Shown: positions 29,001 through 38,511 of the stretch, one piece after another
How positions within the stretch are numbered: the stretch's first letter is position 1
Layout of the letters: every line of letters begins with the position of its first letter
Assembly (NCBI GenBank): GCA_030538275.1
Contig: JAUNUH010000005.1
Span: 124,001 to 188,000 of the forward strand
Direction: 5' to 3'
From: Flavobacteriaceae bacterium
Lineage (GTDB): Bacteria > Bacteroidota > Bacteroidia > Flavobacteriales > Weeksellaceae
Length of the DNA: 64,000 nucleotides
Translations under genes and position numbers: made by a program
Notes under the pieces: model-generated
What the model was told of the DNA's origin: nothing
What the model saw: only the letters and a program-made list of their open reading frames with translations
The model's database searches: none

Positions 29001-30746
29001 TTATTTAATTTTCATTTCATAAGGCCATAAAACCTGAACTCCATTTAGACTTTTGAGTTGCTCAACACGCATATACATTTTTAATATTTCAGGATCCATC
29101 GAGCTTCTGATTTCGTTTTTAACTTCGGCCGTCAAATTCATTTCCTTCAATAATGTTTCAAGATCATTTTTCTTTTGAGGAAAAGATTTCAATTGATAGT
29201 TTTCAATACCTGCTTTTTCTGCAGCATATTTTATGGCATCTTGTAAAGAGCCCAATTCATCAACCAACCCATTTCGCTTGGCCTCCATACCGGTATAGAC
29301 TCTGCCACCGCCCAATGCATCAATTTCGGCATAGGATTTTTTGCGATTGTTGGCAACATGATTCACGAATATGGAATAGATACTTTCTGTAGATTCTGTA
29401 ATTACTTTTTTTCCATCTGCGGTGAGACCCTGGAAAGGGCTATAATATACCGTGTTGGCGTTGGTTTGAACAAAATCGGTTGTAATACCTATATTATTTG
29501 CCAAACCTTTGAAATTGGGAATCATGCCCAATACGCCAATAGAGCCGGTGATGGTATAGGGTTCTGCAAAAATATAATCTGCATGTGTGGCAATATAGTA
29601 GCCACCGCTGGCTGCAACTTCGCCAAAGGAAGCAATGATGGGAATATCAGAATTAATTTTGCTAATTTCATGTAAAATTTCTTCAGACGTATTGGCGTCT
29701 CCTCCTCCTGAATTGATTCGAAGTACTATTGCTTTGATTTTGTCATCTTTGGCAATTTGTTGAATAGCTTCTTTATAGGTTTCAGATTGAATTCCGTATT
29801 GGCTTTCACCGGGCATAATCATGCCATTGGCGTAAAGTACAGCAATTTTGTCTGAATTAAATTTATTTTCGACGGTTTTGGAATATTCTGTTAAATTAAT
29901 GCTTTTTAATTTTTTACTTTTTTCCGAGCCCAATTTTGATTTCAAAAAATCATGATAATCGCTTTGTTGAATCAAAACGTCTATTAATTTATTTTTCAAA
30001 GCATTTTCGGCATTAAAAGAAATCAAGCTATCGGTAAATTGATTGAATTGCTGTTGCGGAATCGAACGAGATGCAGCCATTTTACTTGACATTTCATTCC
30101 AAATTTGCGTGATTATTTGGGTTAATTGTTCACGATTTTCCTCAGAAAGATTTTCTCTCATAAAGGGTTCTACAGCAGATTTGTAATCGCCATGCCGAAT
30201 AATTTCGAACTCTACACCATATTTTTCGCCTAGGTTTTTGAAAAACATAATTTCTGAAGAAAGACCTTTAATTTCAATCATTCCCAACGGATTATGAAAA
30301 ATTGAATCGGCTACAGACGCAAGGTAATAATCACTTTGCAAAGCACGATTGGTGTACGCATAGACGAATTTACCCGAACTTTTGAACTTTTCTATTTCAT
30401 TTCGTAATAATTCAATCTGTGAAATATCAAACTCTTCAGACGTATCCAATTCTATACTTATACCTTTAATTTTATCATCTTTTCCAGCATTTTCAATAGC
30501 TTTTAACATGTGAAGTAGTTGTGGGGAATCTTCTTTTCCCAGATTGAAGATAGAAGTTTCGACCTCCATATTACTTTCTATGACAGGGTCGTTCAGATCA
30601 ATTGTTAAAACAGAACCTGAGGAAACCTTCACTTTTTCTTCACCTCCCAAGGCTGCGCCTATCACAGAGAAAAAGATGAGGCATAAAATCAGAAACAGAG
30701 CAATTCCGAAAACGACAGCGATTACTCTACCAAAAAATGTTTTCAT
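29001..30746 (-). CDS. sppA: signal peptide peptidase SppA, 67 kDa type
   Basis: Inner-membrane serine protease that digests cleaved signal peptides. 581 residues with one N-terminal membrane helix (about 8-33). Two tandem S49 domains: the catalytic Lys189 lies in RHGDYKSAVEPF of the first half and the nucleophile Ser380 in GEVAASGGYY of the second, matching the Ser/Lys dyad layout of the long SppA. Its start is divergent from folK with only 28 bases between. A terminator follows. Confidence 0.94.
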   Translation of the reverse strand: MKTFFGRVIAVVFGIALFLILCLIFFSVIGAALGGEEKVKVSSGSVLTIDLNDPVIESNMEVETSIFNLGKEDSPQLLHMLKAIENAGKDDKIKGISIELDTSEEFDISQIELLRNEIEKFKSSGKFVYAYTNRALQSDYYLASVADSIFHNPLGMIEIKGLSSEIMFFKNLGEKYGVEFEIIRHGDYKSAVEPFMRENLSEENREQLTQIITQIWNEMSSKMAASRSIPQQQFNQFTDSLISFNAENALKNKLIDVLIQQSDYHDFLKSKLGSEKSKKLKSINLTEYSKTVENKFNSDKIAVLYANGMIMPGESQYGIQSETYKEAIQQIAKDDKIKAIVLRINSGGGDANTSEEILHEISKINSDIPIIASFGEVAASGGYYIATHADYIFAEPYTITGSIGVLGMIPNFKGLANNIGITTDFVQTNANTVYYSPFQGLTADGKKVITESTESIYSIFVNHVANNRKKSYAEIDALGGGRVYTGMEAKRNGLVDELGSLQDAIKYAAEKAGIENYQLKSFPQKKNDLETLLKEMNLTAEVKNEIRSSMDPEILKMYMRVEQLKSLNGVQVLWPYEMKIK

Positions 30747-30774
30747 TGTAATTTAATTTAATACTTTTACACAT

Positions 30775-31212
30775 ATGTCGAAATCAAATGTCATTTTGTT
30801 ACTCGGAAGTGATTTAGGTAATAAAGCTTCCAACTTGAATCAAGCCAGGCAGTATATTGCACAAGAATTTGGCGGCATACACAAATTTGGTAATATTACA
30901 GAAACTCAACCTGTGGAATTCACCTCAGATACCACATTTCTGAATCAGATTATCGCCATCCAAACCGCACTCAGCCCAATGATGGTGCTAAAAAAAGTTA
31001 AGGAGATAGAAATGGTAATGGGAAGGGTATATTCCCAACCTTTGGCAGGTGAAAAATATGTTTCTAGAAAGATAGATATCGATATATTGATGTTTGAAAG
31101 CATTATTTTCAAATCTGAAATTCTTGTAATTCCTCATAATCAAATTTTTAAGCGTGAATTTGTGAAGGATATGCTTCAGGCTTTTTTTCAGGAATCATCT
31201 ATTGTTAAATAA
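30775..31212 (+). CDS. folK: 2-amino-4-hydroxy-6-hydroxymethyldihydropteridine pyrophosphokinase
   Basis: Transfers pyrophosphate from ATP to the pterin in folate synthesis. 145 residues, at the short end of the family. Visible motifs are LLGSDLGNKASNL at the start, PVEFTSDTTFLNQI, and SRKIDIDILMF corresponding to the R-x-I-D-x-D-I-L metal/ATP motif. No other folate gene is adjacent. The C-terminal part is slightly shortened but the catalytic motifs are complete. Confidence 0.9.
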   Translation: MSKSNVILLLGSDLGNKASNLNQARQYIAQEFGGIHKFGNITETQPVEFTSDTTFLNQIIAIQTALSPMMVLKKVKEIEMVMGRVYSQPLAGEKYVSRKIDIDILMFESIIFKSEILVIPHNQIFKREFVKDMLQAFFQESSIVK

Positions 31213-31231
31213 AAATTTTAATGCGAATAAA

Positions 31232-31262
31232 TTTGCAATTGATAAATCAAATTTTAACTTTG
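31232..31262 (+). promoter_or_regulatory. strong promoter of the OmpA-like gene
   Basis: TTTG (31232-31235), 19 bases, TAACTTTG (31255-31262): textbook Bacteroidota promoter. Confidence 0.75.
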
Positions 31263-31297
31263 CAGTCAGAAACTAATGAAATTAAAACGTTAAACTT

Positions 31298-32755
31298 ATG
31301 AAGCAACTAAATTATTTTACATTGCTTGCCTTTTTATTTTGCGCTATGCCTTTGTTTGCGCAGGAAGAGGAGACAGTTGTTGTTATTACAGACACTGCTG
31401 TAGAATCGGATACCTTGACGGCTCAGGAATACTTTGACAACAAGTATTACGGAATGAACCAAAATTATGTGGACTTTACCTCAGATCAAAAGAAATTTAA
31501 TGACTGGAGTTTAGGAGTTTATGGAGGTATTAACTTAGTACAGGGAGCTGATTTGAATTCCTGGACGAGTGATGATAGATTTTCAAATCTATGGAGTTAT
31601 GATGTACAAGGAGTTCTTACCAAGCAAATTACACATGCTTTTGGTTTAGGAGCTCAGTTCAACTGGGGTAGAACAGAGCAGCAATCAGTAAATTACCGTG
31701 CACATACAAAATACTGGATGTGGTCATTAATTGGAGACATCAACTTCAGTATGCTATTCAGACGTGTAGATAATAAATCAAGATTTGGATGGGCTTTACA
31801 CGGATATGGAGGTATCGGTACATTGCAATATGAAGCATTTATTCGAGATAAAAGAAATGAAGGAGAATTCTTTAAAGCAGCAAATGCGGGTGGATCAGGA
31901 TCTATCTACATCAATGGTGGTGGTGGTTTACGTTATAAATTAAACCAAGATTTTGATATTGAGGCAAAAGCGATGTACTACTTTACTGGTGATGAGGAAT
32001 TTGATGGTTCTGGAGCGCATGGTCCTATTGCCGATATTGAAGAAGGTAAAGATGATGGTTTATTTACCCTTTCTTTAGGACTTCTTTGGAAAATTGGAAA
32101 ACATCACGAGCATTTATCATGGGCAGATCCATTAGCAGATATTTATCCTGGACCAACACCAGAAGAACTTCAAAATATGCTAGTAGTTTGTGCCTCTGGT
32201 GATAAGGATGATGATGGTGTTTGTGATGACTGGGATCGTGAGTTGGATACGCCTCTAGGAGCAAGAGTTGATGGTGCTGGACGTGCATTGGATACGGATC
32301 TAGACGGTATTATCGACCTATACGACGAATGTGTTACATTGCCTGGTCCTGCTAGCAATAACGGATGTCCAGAAGGTGGAAGAGCAGAAGAATTGTTGAG
32401 CCTTGCTATTGCAAATCTTGAATTCTCTCTAGATTCTGATGTGATTTCTCCAAATTACTATCCATTATTGGATGAGGCTTCTAGATATTTGAAATACTTC
32501 TCAGACAAATCATTTGATGTAGTTGGACATACTGATACTCGTGCATCTGATGCTTACAACATGGATTTATCTAGAAGACGTGCAACCAATGTGAAAAACT
32601 ATTTGGTTGAGAAACACGGAATTCCTGCTAGCCAGTTGAACGTTGTAGCCATGGGAGAAAGAGATCTTAGATTCCCAGAATGTGAACCAGCAACTAAATG
32701 TCCTGAGTGGAAAAACCACGCCAACAGACGAGTTGTGTTCGTAGAGAAAAGATAA
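31298..32755 (+). CDS. OmpA family outer-membrane protein with thrombospondin type 3-like repeats
   Basis: 485 residues. Signal peptide 1-22 (cut after PLFAQ), a predicted beta-barrel region (about 65-275), an acidic calcium-binding-type segment with DKDDDGVCDDWD and DTDLDGIIDLYDEC (about 305-355), then an OmpA peptidoglycan-binding domain (about 370-485) with GHTDTRASDAYN and LSRRRATNVKNYL. This is the classical major OmpA-like protein of flavobacteria, and the strong promoter and terminator suggest high expression. It links outer membrane and cell wall. Confidence 0.93.
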   Translation: MKQLNYFTLLAFLFCAMPLFAQEEETVVVITDTAVESDTLTAQEYFDNKYYGMNQNYVDFTSDQKKFNDWSLGVYGGINLVQGADLNSWTSDDRFSNLWSYDVQGVLTKQITHAFGLGAQFNWGRTEQQSVNYRAHTKYWMWSLIGDINFSMLFRRVDNKSRFGWALHGYGGIGTLQYEAFIRDKRNEGEFFKAANAGGSGSIYINGGGGLRYKLNQDFDIEAKAMYYFTGDEEFDGSGAHGPIADIEEGKDDGLFTLSLGLLWKIGKHHEHLSWADPLADIYPGPTPEELQNMLVVCASGDKDDDGVCDDWDRELDTPLGARVDGAGRALDTDLDGIIDLYDECVTLPGPASNNGCPEGGRAEELLSLAIANLEFSLDSDVISPNYYPLLDEASRYLKYFSDKSFDVVGHTDTRASDAYNMDLSRRRATNVKNYLVEKHGIPASQLNVVAMGERDLRFPECEPATKCPEWKNHANRRVVFVEKR

Positions 32756-32773
32756 AATGTTATAAATTATATA

Positions 32774-32802
32774 AAAAGCCGGCCGAAAGACCGGCTTTTT
32801 TT
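32774..32802 (+). terminator. terminator of the OmpA-like gene
   Basis: AAGCCGG (32776-32782) and CCGGCTT (32791-32797) form the stem, followed by a T run. Confidence 0.88.
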
Positions 32803-33059
32803 GATTTTTCCAATGATTAAATAAGCGAATTTTAGAAATGAAATTATAATATTTTCTAAATAAATATTAGCAGTCTTTAATTTCATTAAAATTGGAAGTA
32901 AAAAATAATCGTTTTTGCCTTGTAAATAAATGTTTGCTCAATCGAATTGATCGTTCGTGATTTTTATTAAAAATGCATGGATTCCAATAATTGCGATTTA
33001 TCCAAATTCGATGAAAAATCATTTTTTTGAGTTTATTAATTTCTCATTACATTTAACTC
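32803..33059. other. gene-free AT-rich stretch
   Basis: No gene, repeat or RNA recognised between the terminator and the GNAT gene; promoter elements here are not clear. Confidence 0.4.
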
Positions 33060-33578
33060 ATGAAAATAATTCTCGAAACAGAAAGATTAGTATTACGCAC
33101 ATTTACGCCAGATGATGCACAAATGTTTTTTGATTTAAACAAAGATTTAGAAATACTGGAATGGATAGATGAAAAACCGTTGAAGACATTGGAAGAAGCT
33201 GAAACTGTTTTATCAGAAAAAATTTTGAAAGGGCAATATGACGTCACGGGTTATGGACGCTGGGCTATCCATATCAAAAAAAACGGCTTGTTCATTGGGT
33301 ATTGTGGATTAAAAAATGTGGAAGGCGAATTGGATTTAGGCTTTAGATTGAAAAAGAAATTTCGCGGAAAAGGCTTTGCTACAGAAGCTGCGCTAGCTGT
33401 AATAGATTATGGTTTTCAACAATTAGACGCAAACCGTATTGTTGCCCGTGTGAAAGCCCAAAACAAAGCATGTATTGCTGTTTTAGAGAAAGCTGGAATG
33501 CAAAGCACAGAAGAAAAACCCAGTGTTTTTTATGATTTAATCTTTGAGATCAAGCGACAGGATTGGCTTCAACGCTGA
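33060..33578 (+). CDS. GNAT family N-acetyltransferase (RimJ/RimL-like)
   Basis: 172 residues with the N-terminal ETERLVLRTFTPDDA pattern of RimJ/RimL-like acetyltransferases, the acetyl-CoA loop FRGKGFATEAALAVIDYGF (about 101-119) and the C-terminal RVKAQNKACIAVLEKAGM. Substrate unknown; small molecules or protein N-termini are both possible. Convergent with the DUF4136 gene, 8 bases between the stops. Confidence 0.9.
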   Translation: MKIILETERLVLRTFTPDDAQMFFDLNKDLEILEWIDEKPLKTLEEAETVLSEKILKGQYDVTGYGRWAIHIKKNGLFIGYCGLKNVEGELDLGFRLKKKFRGKGFATEAALAVIDYGFQQLDANRIVARVKAQNKACIAVLEKAGMQSTEEKPSVFYDLIFEIKRQDWLQR

Positions 33579-33586
33579 TTAAAAAA

Positions 33587-34105
33587 TTATTTGGGTGGAA
33601 ATTTGCTGAAAATCTTGGCAATGGCATCACTTATAAATTTATCACGATTGGCGTTGGGTGAAGTAGTTTTGTCATATACGCCCTGCCAAATCATATGCTG
33701 GTTAGACGCATCCACCATTTCGATAACGATTTGTTTATCAGACTTTTTAGTTCGAATCGGAATCCCTACCGAACCTCCCACACTAACGCCTCTTCCCCAA
33801 TTTCCGCCACCCACACGCACCGACGAAGACGTACTTTTATATTCTCTTTCCTTGGGTTGAATGTCGATAATCAACTGTGGATTTTCACTCTTGGTAAAGC
33901 CTTTTTGCGCCATTTGTTGATCAATTGCCGTTGTCATGCGTCGCGCATCTAGCTCAGAAAATTCTCCCATTTTCATATCGGTGAAATAATTGTAGGTTTT
34001 GTATTGTGAAAAATTTACACTACGGTCGTAATCACTTTTAACTGAACCACATGACACGAGAAAAGTTAAAATTACAGCTACAAAAGATAGGTTTATAAAT
34101 TTCAT
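33587..34105 (-). CDS. DUF4136 domain lipoprotein
   Basis: 172 residues from the ATG at 34105 (an in-frame TTG two codons earlier is less likely). Lipobox FLVSC with Cys19, then the DUF4136 domain with its start pattern DYDRSVNFSQYKTYNYF. Family function is unknown; it is frequent in Bacteroidota envelopes. A central Gly/Ser-rich strand (VRVGGGNWGRGVSVGGSV) is typical. Confidence 0.87.
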   Translation of the reverse strand: MKFINLSFVAVILTFLVSCGSVKSDYDRSVNFSQYKTYNYFTDMKMGEFSELDARRMTTAIDQQMAQKGFTKSENPQLIIDIQPKEREYKSTSSSVRVGGGNWGRGVSVGGSVGIPIRTKKSDKQIVIEMVDASNQHMIWQGVYDKTTSPNANRDKFISDAIAKIFSKFPPK

Positions 34106-34145
34106 TTTCAATTTATTAGTAAATTCTAATTCTTATGTAAAGAAA

Positions 34146-35159
34146 TCAGATGATGTTTACCTCTCGCTCTAATTTTATGCCAAATTTCTGCTTAATGTCT
34201 TGTAAAATCATTTCTGAAAGATCAAAAATATCCTGACCAGAGCCGTGATTATGATTTATCAACACCAATGCCTGTTTTTCATGTACGCCCACTGTTTCAT
34301 TTCGAAACCCTTTCCAACCAGCTTTTTCAATCAGCCAACCTGCTGGAACTTTAGTAAAACCATTGCCCACCTCATAGCCCGGAATTCCTGGGAATTCTTG
34401 CTGCAAAAGATGATATTTCTCGTTCAAAATCGTTGGATTTTTGAAAAAAGACCCGCAATTTGGAATTTCTTTGGGATGGGGTAATTTACTTTCTCGAATG
34501 GCAATCACTGCGCGTGAAACATCCTGGATTGTAGGATTTTCAATATGAAATTCAGCTAATTGTTGTTGAATTGCGCCGTATTCCGTTTTGATTTTATGAT
34601 TTTTTTTTGTTAATCGAAAAGTTACAGAAGTTATAATAAATTTATCCTTTAATTCATTTTTAAAAACGGATTCCCGATATCCGAATGCACAATCTAGGGC
34701 ATTGAATTTTCGGATTTTTCCCGTGGAAATCTCAACGGCCTCCAATTCCTCAAAAACATCTTTGATTTCGACGCCATAAGCACCGATATTCTGCATGGGT
34801 GAAGCGCCTACTTTTCCCGGAATCAGGGATAAATTCTCTAATCCGCCAAAATCATTTTGTAATGCCCACAGAACAAATTCATGCCAGTTTTCGCCTGCAT
34901 TTGCCTTTACACAAACCTGATTTTCATCTTCTTTTACAATTTCTTTCCCATGAATATTGATATGTAAAATCGTACCTTCAAAATCCTTGAGAAATACAAT
35001 GTTACTTCCGCCCCCAAGAATATACAAGGGTTTTTGCCAATCGTTTGCGGTTATATATTGAATTAAATTATCATGCGATTCAATCGAAACAAAATTCTGC
35101 GCCGAAACATCCAAATGCATGGTATTGAATTTAAGGAGCGAATAATCTGCACGTAACAT
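34146..35159 (-). CDS. murB: UDP-N-acetylmuramate dehydrogenase
   Basis: FAD enzyme making UDP-MurNAc from its enolpyruvyl form in the cytoplasm. 337 residues from the ATG at 35159; the frame is open 87 bases further upstream but LKFNTMHLDVSAQ is the expected N-terminal sequence. FAD-binding GGGSN, NIGAYGVEIKDVF, GYRESVFK (E. coli-like type), catalytic Ser in NCGSFFKNP, and a C-terminal NHNHGSGQDI are visible. No mur cluster is nearby. Confidence 0.94.
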   Translation of the reverse strand: MLRADYSLLKFNTMHLDVSAQNFVSIESHDNLIQYITANDWQKPLYILGGGSNIVFLKDFEGTILHINIHGKEIVKEDENQVCVKANAGENWHEFVLWALQNDFGGLENLSLIPGKVGASPMQNIGAYGVEIKDVFEELEAVEISTGKIRKFNALDCAFGYRESVFKNELKDKFIITSVTFRLTKKNHKIKTEYGAIQQQLAEFHIENPTIQDVSRAVIAIRESKLPHPKEIPNCGSFFKNPTILNEKYHLLQQEFPGIPGYEVGNGFTKVPAGWLIEKAGWKGFRNETVGVHEKQALVLINHNHGSGQDIFDLSEMILQDIKQKFGIKLEREVNII

Positions 35160-35327
35160 GTCGAATAATTTATCGCAAATATAACCCAAATATGAGTGAA
35201 TGCAATTTCGAATTTCATGCTTAATTTCCAATAAAATAGCTCTCAAATCTCAAATTTTAGAAATCGACAGCCCATTGAATGGATAAATTATTTAAATATT
35301 TTTAAAATGAAACAGATTTAAATTTGG

Positions 35328-35343
35328 CTTAATTTTTCCTTAA
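35328..35343 (+). promoter_or_regulatory. possible degenerate CTTAA direct-repeat site
   Basis: CTTAA at 35328-35332 and 35339-35343, start-to-start 11 bases, upstream of the PAP2 gene. The spacing equals that of the two TCTTAAG repeats further on, but the sequence match is partial and the region is AT-rich. Confidence 0.3.
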
Positions 35344-35404
35344 TTTTAGATTAATAGGTTGGCAACCCTTTAAAAATCTACTACATTTGATAGAAATTCA
35401 AAAT

Positions 35405-36148
35405 ATGAAATACTTCATTTTGATTTTGCTTTTTTGGGGCTTACATGGAGTCGCACAAACATCTTCAGACAGTCTGCAATTAAAAGACAACGCAATTCTG
35501 TTCAAACCCAAAAAACTCATTATTCCCTCAACGCTCATCACGTTTGGAATTGTAGGCCTTGAAAGCCATTCGCTTAAAGATTTGAACGGTGAAATTCGTG
35601 AAGAAATAAACGAACATATCGACGAAAAAATAACGATTGATGATTTTTTGCAATACGCGCCTTTTGCAGCAACTTTTGCTTTGGATTGGGCTGGAATTCC
35701 AGCAAAACACACATTAAAAGAGCGAATTTTGGTAGCCGCCACATCCCACGTAATTATGTCAGCTACCGTCATAAGTATTAAAAAAACAGGAAGAGTAATG
35801 CGTCCAGATGGTTCGGCCAATAATTCATTCCCTTCGGGACACACCGCCACGGCGTTTGCAGGTGCAGAGATGGCTTGGCAAGAATATAAAGATGTTTCAC
35901 CTTGGTATGGTATCGGCGCGTTCACACTTGCGGCTGGAACTGGTTTTTTTCGAATGTACAATGACCGTCATTGGCTTACCGACGTGGCTGCAGGTGCGGG
36001 AATCGGCATACTTTCAACCAAAATTGCATATTGGACTTTGTCTTTGACCCAAGAAATATTTTTTAAGAATAAACAAGAATTTACTGGCATCATCACACCT
36101 TTTTACCAAGAAAACGGTGGTGGATTGTCCATGATGCTTCAATATTAA
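35405..36148 (+). CDS. PAP2 family membrane phosphatase
   Basis: 247 residues from the ATG at 35405, with a signal-type hydrophobic start. The three PAP2 signatures are present: K-KTGRVM-RP, the PSGH box in SFPSGHTATAF, and R-MYNDR-H-WLT-D. Such enzymes dephosphorylate lipid phosphates such as undecaprenyl pyrophosphate or phosphatidyl-phosphates. It starts an apparent two-gene operon with the VIT transporter, 11 bases apart. Confidence 0.9.
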   Translation: MKYFILILLFWGLHGVAQTSSDSLQLKDNAILFKPKKLIIPSTLITFGIVGLESHSLKDLNGEIREEINEHIDEKITIDDFLQYAPFAATFALDWAGIPAKHTLKERILVAATSHVIMSATVISIKKTGRVMRPDGSANNSFPSGHTATAFAGAEMAWQEYKDVSPWYGIGAFTLAAGTGFFRMYNDRHWLTDVAAGAGIGILSTKIAYWTLSLTQEIFFKNKQEFTGIITPFYQENGGGLSMMLQY

Positions 36149-36159
36149 ATTTAATTCAC

Positions 36160-37260
36160 ATGATTGAAAAAAAACATATTCAAACGGAAGTGGACGCTGC
36201 TTTTCTCTATCAAAAATTAGCTGAAAAAGAAGAAGATCCTACCATCGCCAAAGTTTTTGTCGAAATGAGCGATATCGAAAAAAGTCATGCTTTGGCGTTT
36301 CTTTCGGCTAATCACATGAACGAAGACCAATTACCCCAACCTTCTTCCAGAGCCAGATTTACCTTACTATTAGGTAAAATTTTCGGTTATGAATTAATTT
36401 TGGGACAATTGCTGGATGTAGAAAAAAACTTGGCAAATGCTACCTTAAAAAATAAATCCAAATTGGGTCTTGCGGCAGACGGTCAAGAAAAAAATCATGT
36501 CACTATTTTAGAAAATCTTATCAAAACCGGTAACAAAGTTTCTCCACATCAATTTTCACGCTTTGAACGTCGTCACAAAACCATGGGTGGCAACGCCTTG
36601 CGCGCAGCAGTTTTGGGCGGAAACGACGGATTGTTGTCCAATTTCTCTTTGGTGATGGGTGTTGCAGGCGCTACCACTGGCGGAAATGAGGTTTTATTGG
36701 CCGGAAGCGCTGGGCTATTAGCCGGTGCACTTTCGATGGCATTGGGTGAATGGATTTCGGTGAAAAGTTCACAAGAATTGAGTGAAAATCAAATGGAAAT
36801 CGAAATGAATGAGCTGATTGCCAATCCTGAAGGGGAAAAACGTGAATTGAAGCTTATTTATATGACCAAAGGCATCGACGAAATGCGTGCAGCTGAAATG
36901 GCAGAAGAAACCATGAAAGACATTAACCATGCGCATCAAATTTTGGTAAAAGAGGAATTGGGCATTATGCCCGATGAAATAGAAGGACAGGCTTGGCAAG
37001 CGGCAATTTATTCTTTTTTGATGTTTGCTGTAGGCGCGATTATTCCATTAATTCCTTTTATTTTGAGTTCAGGTGCAAAAGCGATTGGGGCAAGCATTAT
37101 TCTTAGTGGATTGGGCCTATTTTTTATTGGTAGTATAATTACCTTATTCACCGGGAAAAGTGTGTGGTACAGCGGATTCAGGCAAGTTTTGTTTGGTTTT
37201 GCCGCAGCTGGAATCACCTATGGTATTGGTCATTTTATAGGCGTATCGCTGGCTGGATAA
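36160..37260 (+). CDS. ferritin-like domain fused to VIT1/CCC1 family transporter
   Basis: 366 residues. The first about 135 form a rubrerythrin-like helical domain (EVDAAFLYQKLAEKE, DIEKSHALAFL) with Glu and His residues suited to bind Fe or Mn. The rest is a VIT1/CCC1 transporter: GGNALRAAVLGGNDGLLSNFSLVMG, then SLxxGEWISVKS-like motif near 200 and three further helices at the C-terminus. The fused form is known in bacteria (membrane-bound ferritin type, MbfA-like) and is thought to export iron. Its metal in this organism is unproven. Confidence 0.9.
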   Translation: MIEKKHIQTEVDAAFLYQKLAEKEEDPTIAKVFVEMSDIEKSHALAFLSANHMNEDQLPQPSSRARFTLLLGKIFGYELILGQLLDVEKNLANATLKNKSKLGLAADGQEKNHVTILENLIKTGNKVSPHQFSRFERRHKTMGGNALRAAVLGGNDGLLSNFSLVMGVAGATTGGNEVLLAGSAGLLAGALSMALGEWISVKSSQELSENQMEIEMNELIANPEGEKRELKLIYMTKGIDEMRAAEMAEETMKDINHAHQILVKEELGIMPDEIEGQAWQAAIYSFLMFAVGAIIPLIPFILSSGAKAIGASIILSGLGLFFIGSIITLFTGKSVWYSGFRQVLFGFAAAGITYGIGHFIGVSLAG

Positions 37261-37278
37261 TCTTAAGCAATTCTTAAG
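37261..37278 (+). promoter_or_regulatory. TCTTAAG direct repeat, operator candidate (site 1)
   Basis: TCTTAAG at 37261-37267 and 37272-37278, start to start 11 bases, upstream of the DUF2231-RR-HK operon. The same pair recurs at 39898-39915. An 11-base direct repeat is what dimers of OmpR-family regulators contact. Confidence 0.6.
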
Positions 37279-37333
37279 TTATTTATTTTTCAATAAAAAA
37301 AATTTCAGCCTACATTTGAATCAAAATTAAGTC

Positions 37334-37822
37334 ATGAACGATGCACATTATCATTTGATTGTAAATCACCTACCTATTATTTTTCCAATGGTCGGAGTGA
37401 TTGTTTTGATTTGTAGTTGGATTTTCAATTCGCCCATTCTCAGAAGAATGGCTTATGGAATTCTGATTCTGGGGGCCATATCTGTAATTCCTGTAATGGA
37501 AACAGGAGAAGGAGCGGAGAAAGTCGTTGAAAATTTGCCTGGAATGAACGAGAATTATATTCAAATTCATGAAGAAAATGCGGAAGTTTTTGCACTACTG
37601 GGCTATATTCTTGGTGGTTTGGCAGCTGTTGGATTATTTTTGAACTGGAAATCAGTTCCATTTGAGCGTATTTTTTCGATAATGGTTTTCATTTTTACGT
37701 TTGTCGTGTTATATTATGCCAAAGAAACAGGAACCAGCGGAGGTGAAATCAGACACACAGAAATCAGAGCAGGAAGTGTCCAAATCCAGACGCAGCCGCT
37801 TAATTTGACCGACGATGACTGA
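37334..37822 (+). CDS. DUF2231-like membrane protein
   Basis: 162 residues with four hydrophobic helices (about 14-30, 38-52, 84-102, 112-128) and the N-terminal pattern HLIVNHLPIIFPMVG, matching the DUF2231/COG4244 family that is predicted to bind heme through histidines near the first helix. It is the first gene of the two-component operon and its stop overlaps the regulator start by 8 bases. Role unknown; a sensor accessory for metals is possible. Confidence 0.75.
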   Translation: MNDAHYHLIVNHLPIIFPMVGVIVLICSWIFNSPILRRMAYGILILGAISVIPVMETGEGAEKVVENLPGMNENYIQIHEENAEVFALLGYILGGLAAVGLFLNWKSVPFERIFSIMVFIFTFVVLYYAKETGTSGGEIRHTEIRAGSVQIQTQPLNLTDDD

Positions 37823-38498
37823 GCCTGAGGTGAAAATACTGTTAATTGAAGATGAACCCGGTATTGCAGGATTTATTCGGCAAGGATTGCAGGAAGAAAA
37901 TTATATAGTAACTTGGGAGGCAGATGGTAATAGAGGAGCTCGGCTTGCGGTTGAAGAGGAATTTGATTTGTTTTTGTTGGATTGGGTGCTTCCTGGTGTG
38001 TCTGGGATAGATATTTGTCGGTTAATTAGAAATAAAGGAAAAGAAACGCCTGTCATCTTCATCACAGCCAAAGATACAGTTCAAGACACGGTCGAAGCCT
38101 TGAAGTCAGGCGCAGACGATTACATCAAAAAACCCTTTCATTTTGAAGAATTAATGGCTCGTATTGACGTTCAGTTGAGAAAAAATATAATTTCTAATAA
38201 GGAATTGAGATTAAATCATATATTGTTAATCCCTAATAAAAGAGAAGTGTTTGTGAACGAGGTTTTAGTGCATCTCACAGTCAAAGAATTTGATTTACTT
38301 CATTATTTAATTAGCAATAAAAATCAAGTTTGTGAACGAAAAAAAATCATAGAAGAGGTCTGGGATATCCATTTTGACTATGATACATCTGTTTTGGATG
38401 TTTATATGAACTCGATTCGCAAGAAACTGGGTTTGAACAAAGAAGACGAAATCTTGCAAACCATACGCGGTGTTGGCTATATGGCCAAAGAAAAATAA
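37815..38498 (+). CDS. OmpR-family response regulator (CusR-like)
   Basis: 227 residues. Receiver domain with acidic pair in LIEDE, phospho-acceptor Asp56 in FLLDWVLPG, and Lys106 in IKKPF; C-terminal winged-helix domain with VHLTVKEFDLLHYL and TIRGVGYM. The pairing with a histidine kinase and a CusAB-type pump suggests that it controls heavy-metal efflux. It may bind the TCTTAAG repeats found at the two flanking promoters. Confidence 0.93.
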   Translation: MTEPEVKILLIEDEPGIAGFIRQGLQEENYIVTWEADGNRGARLAVEEEFDLFLLDWVLPGVSGIDICRLIRNKGKETPVIFITAKDTVQDTVEALKSGADDYIKKPFHFEELMARIDVQLRKNIISNKELRLNHILLIPNKREVFVNEVLVHLTVKEFDLLHYLISNKNQVCERKKIIEEVWDIHFDYDTSVLDVYMNSIRKKLGLNKEDEILQTIRGVGYMAKEK

Positions 38499-38511
38499 AA
38501 AATTGGCTAGA

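Noticed and set aside
35398..35961. 187-codon minus-strand frame opposite the PAP2 gene
   Set aside because: The plus-strand protein has all three PAP2 motifs; the antisense frame is a shadow.
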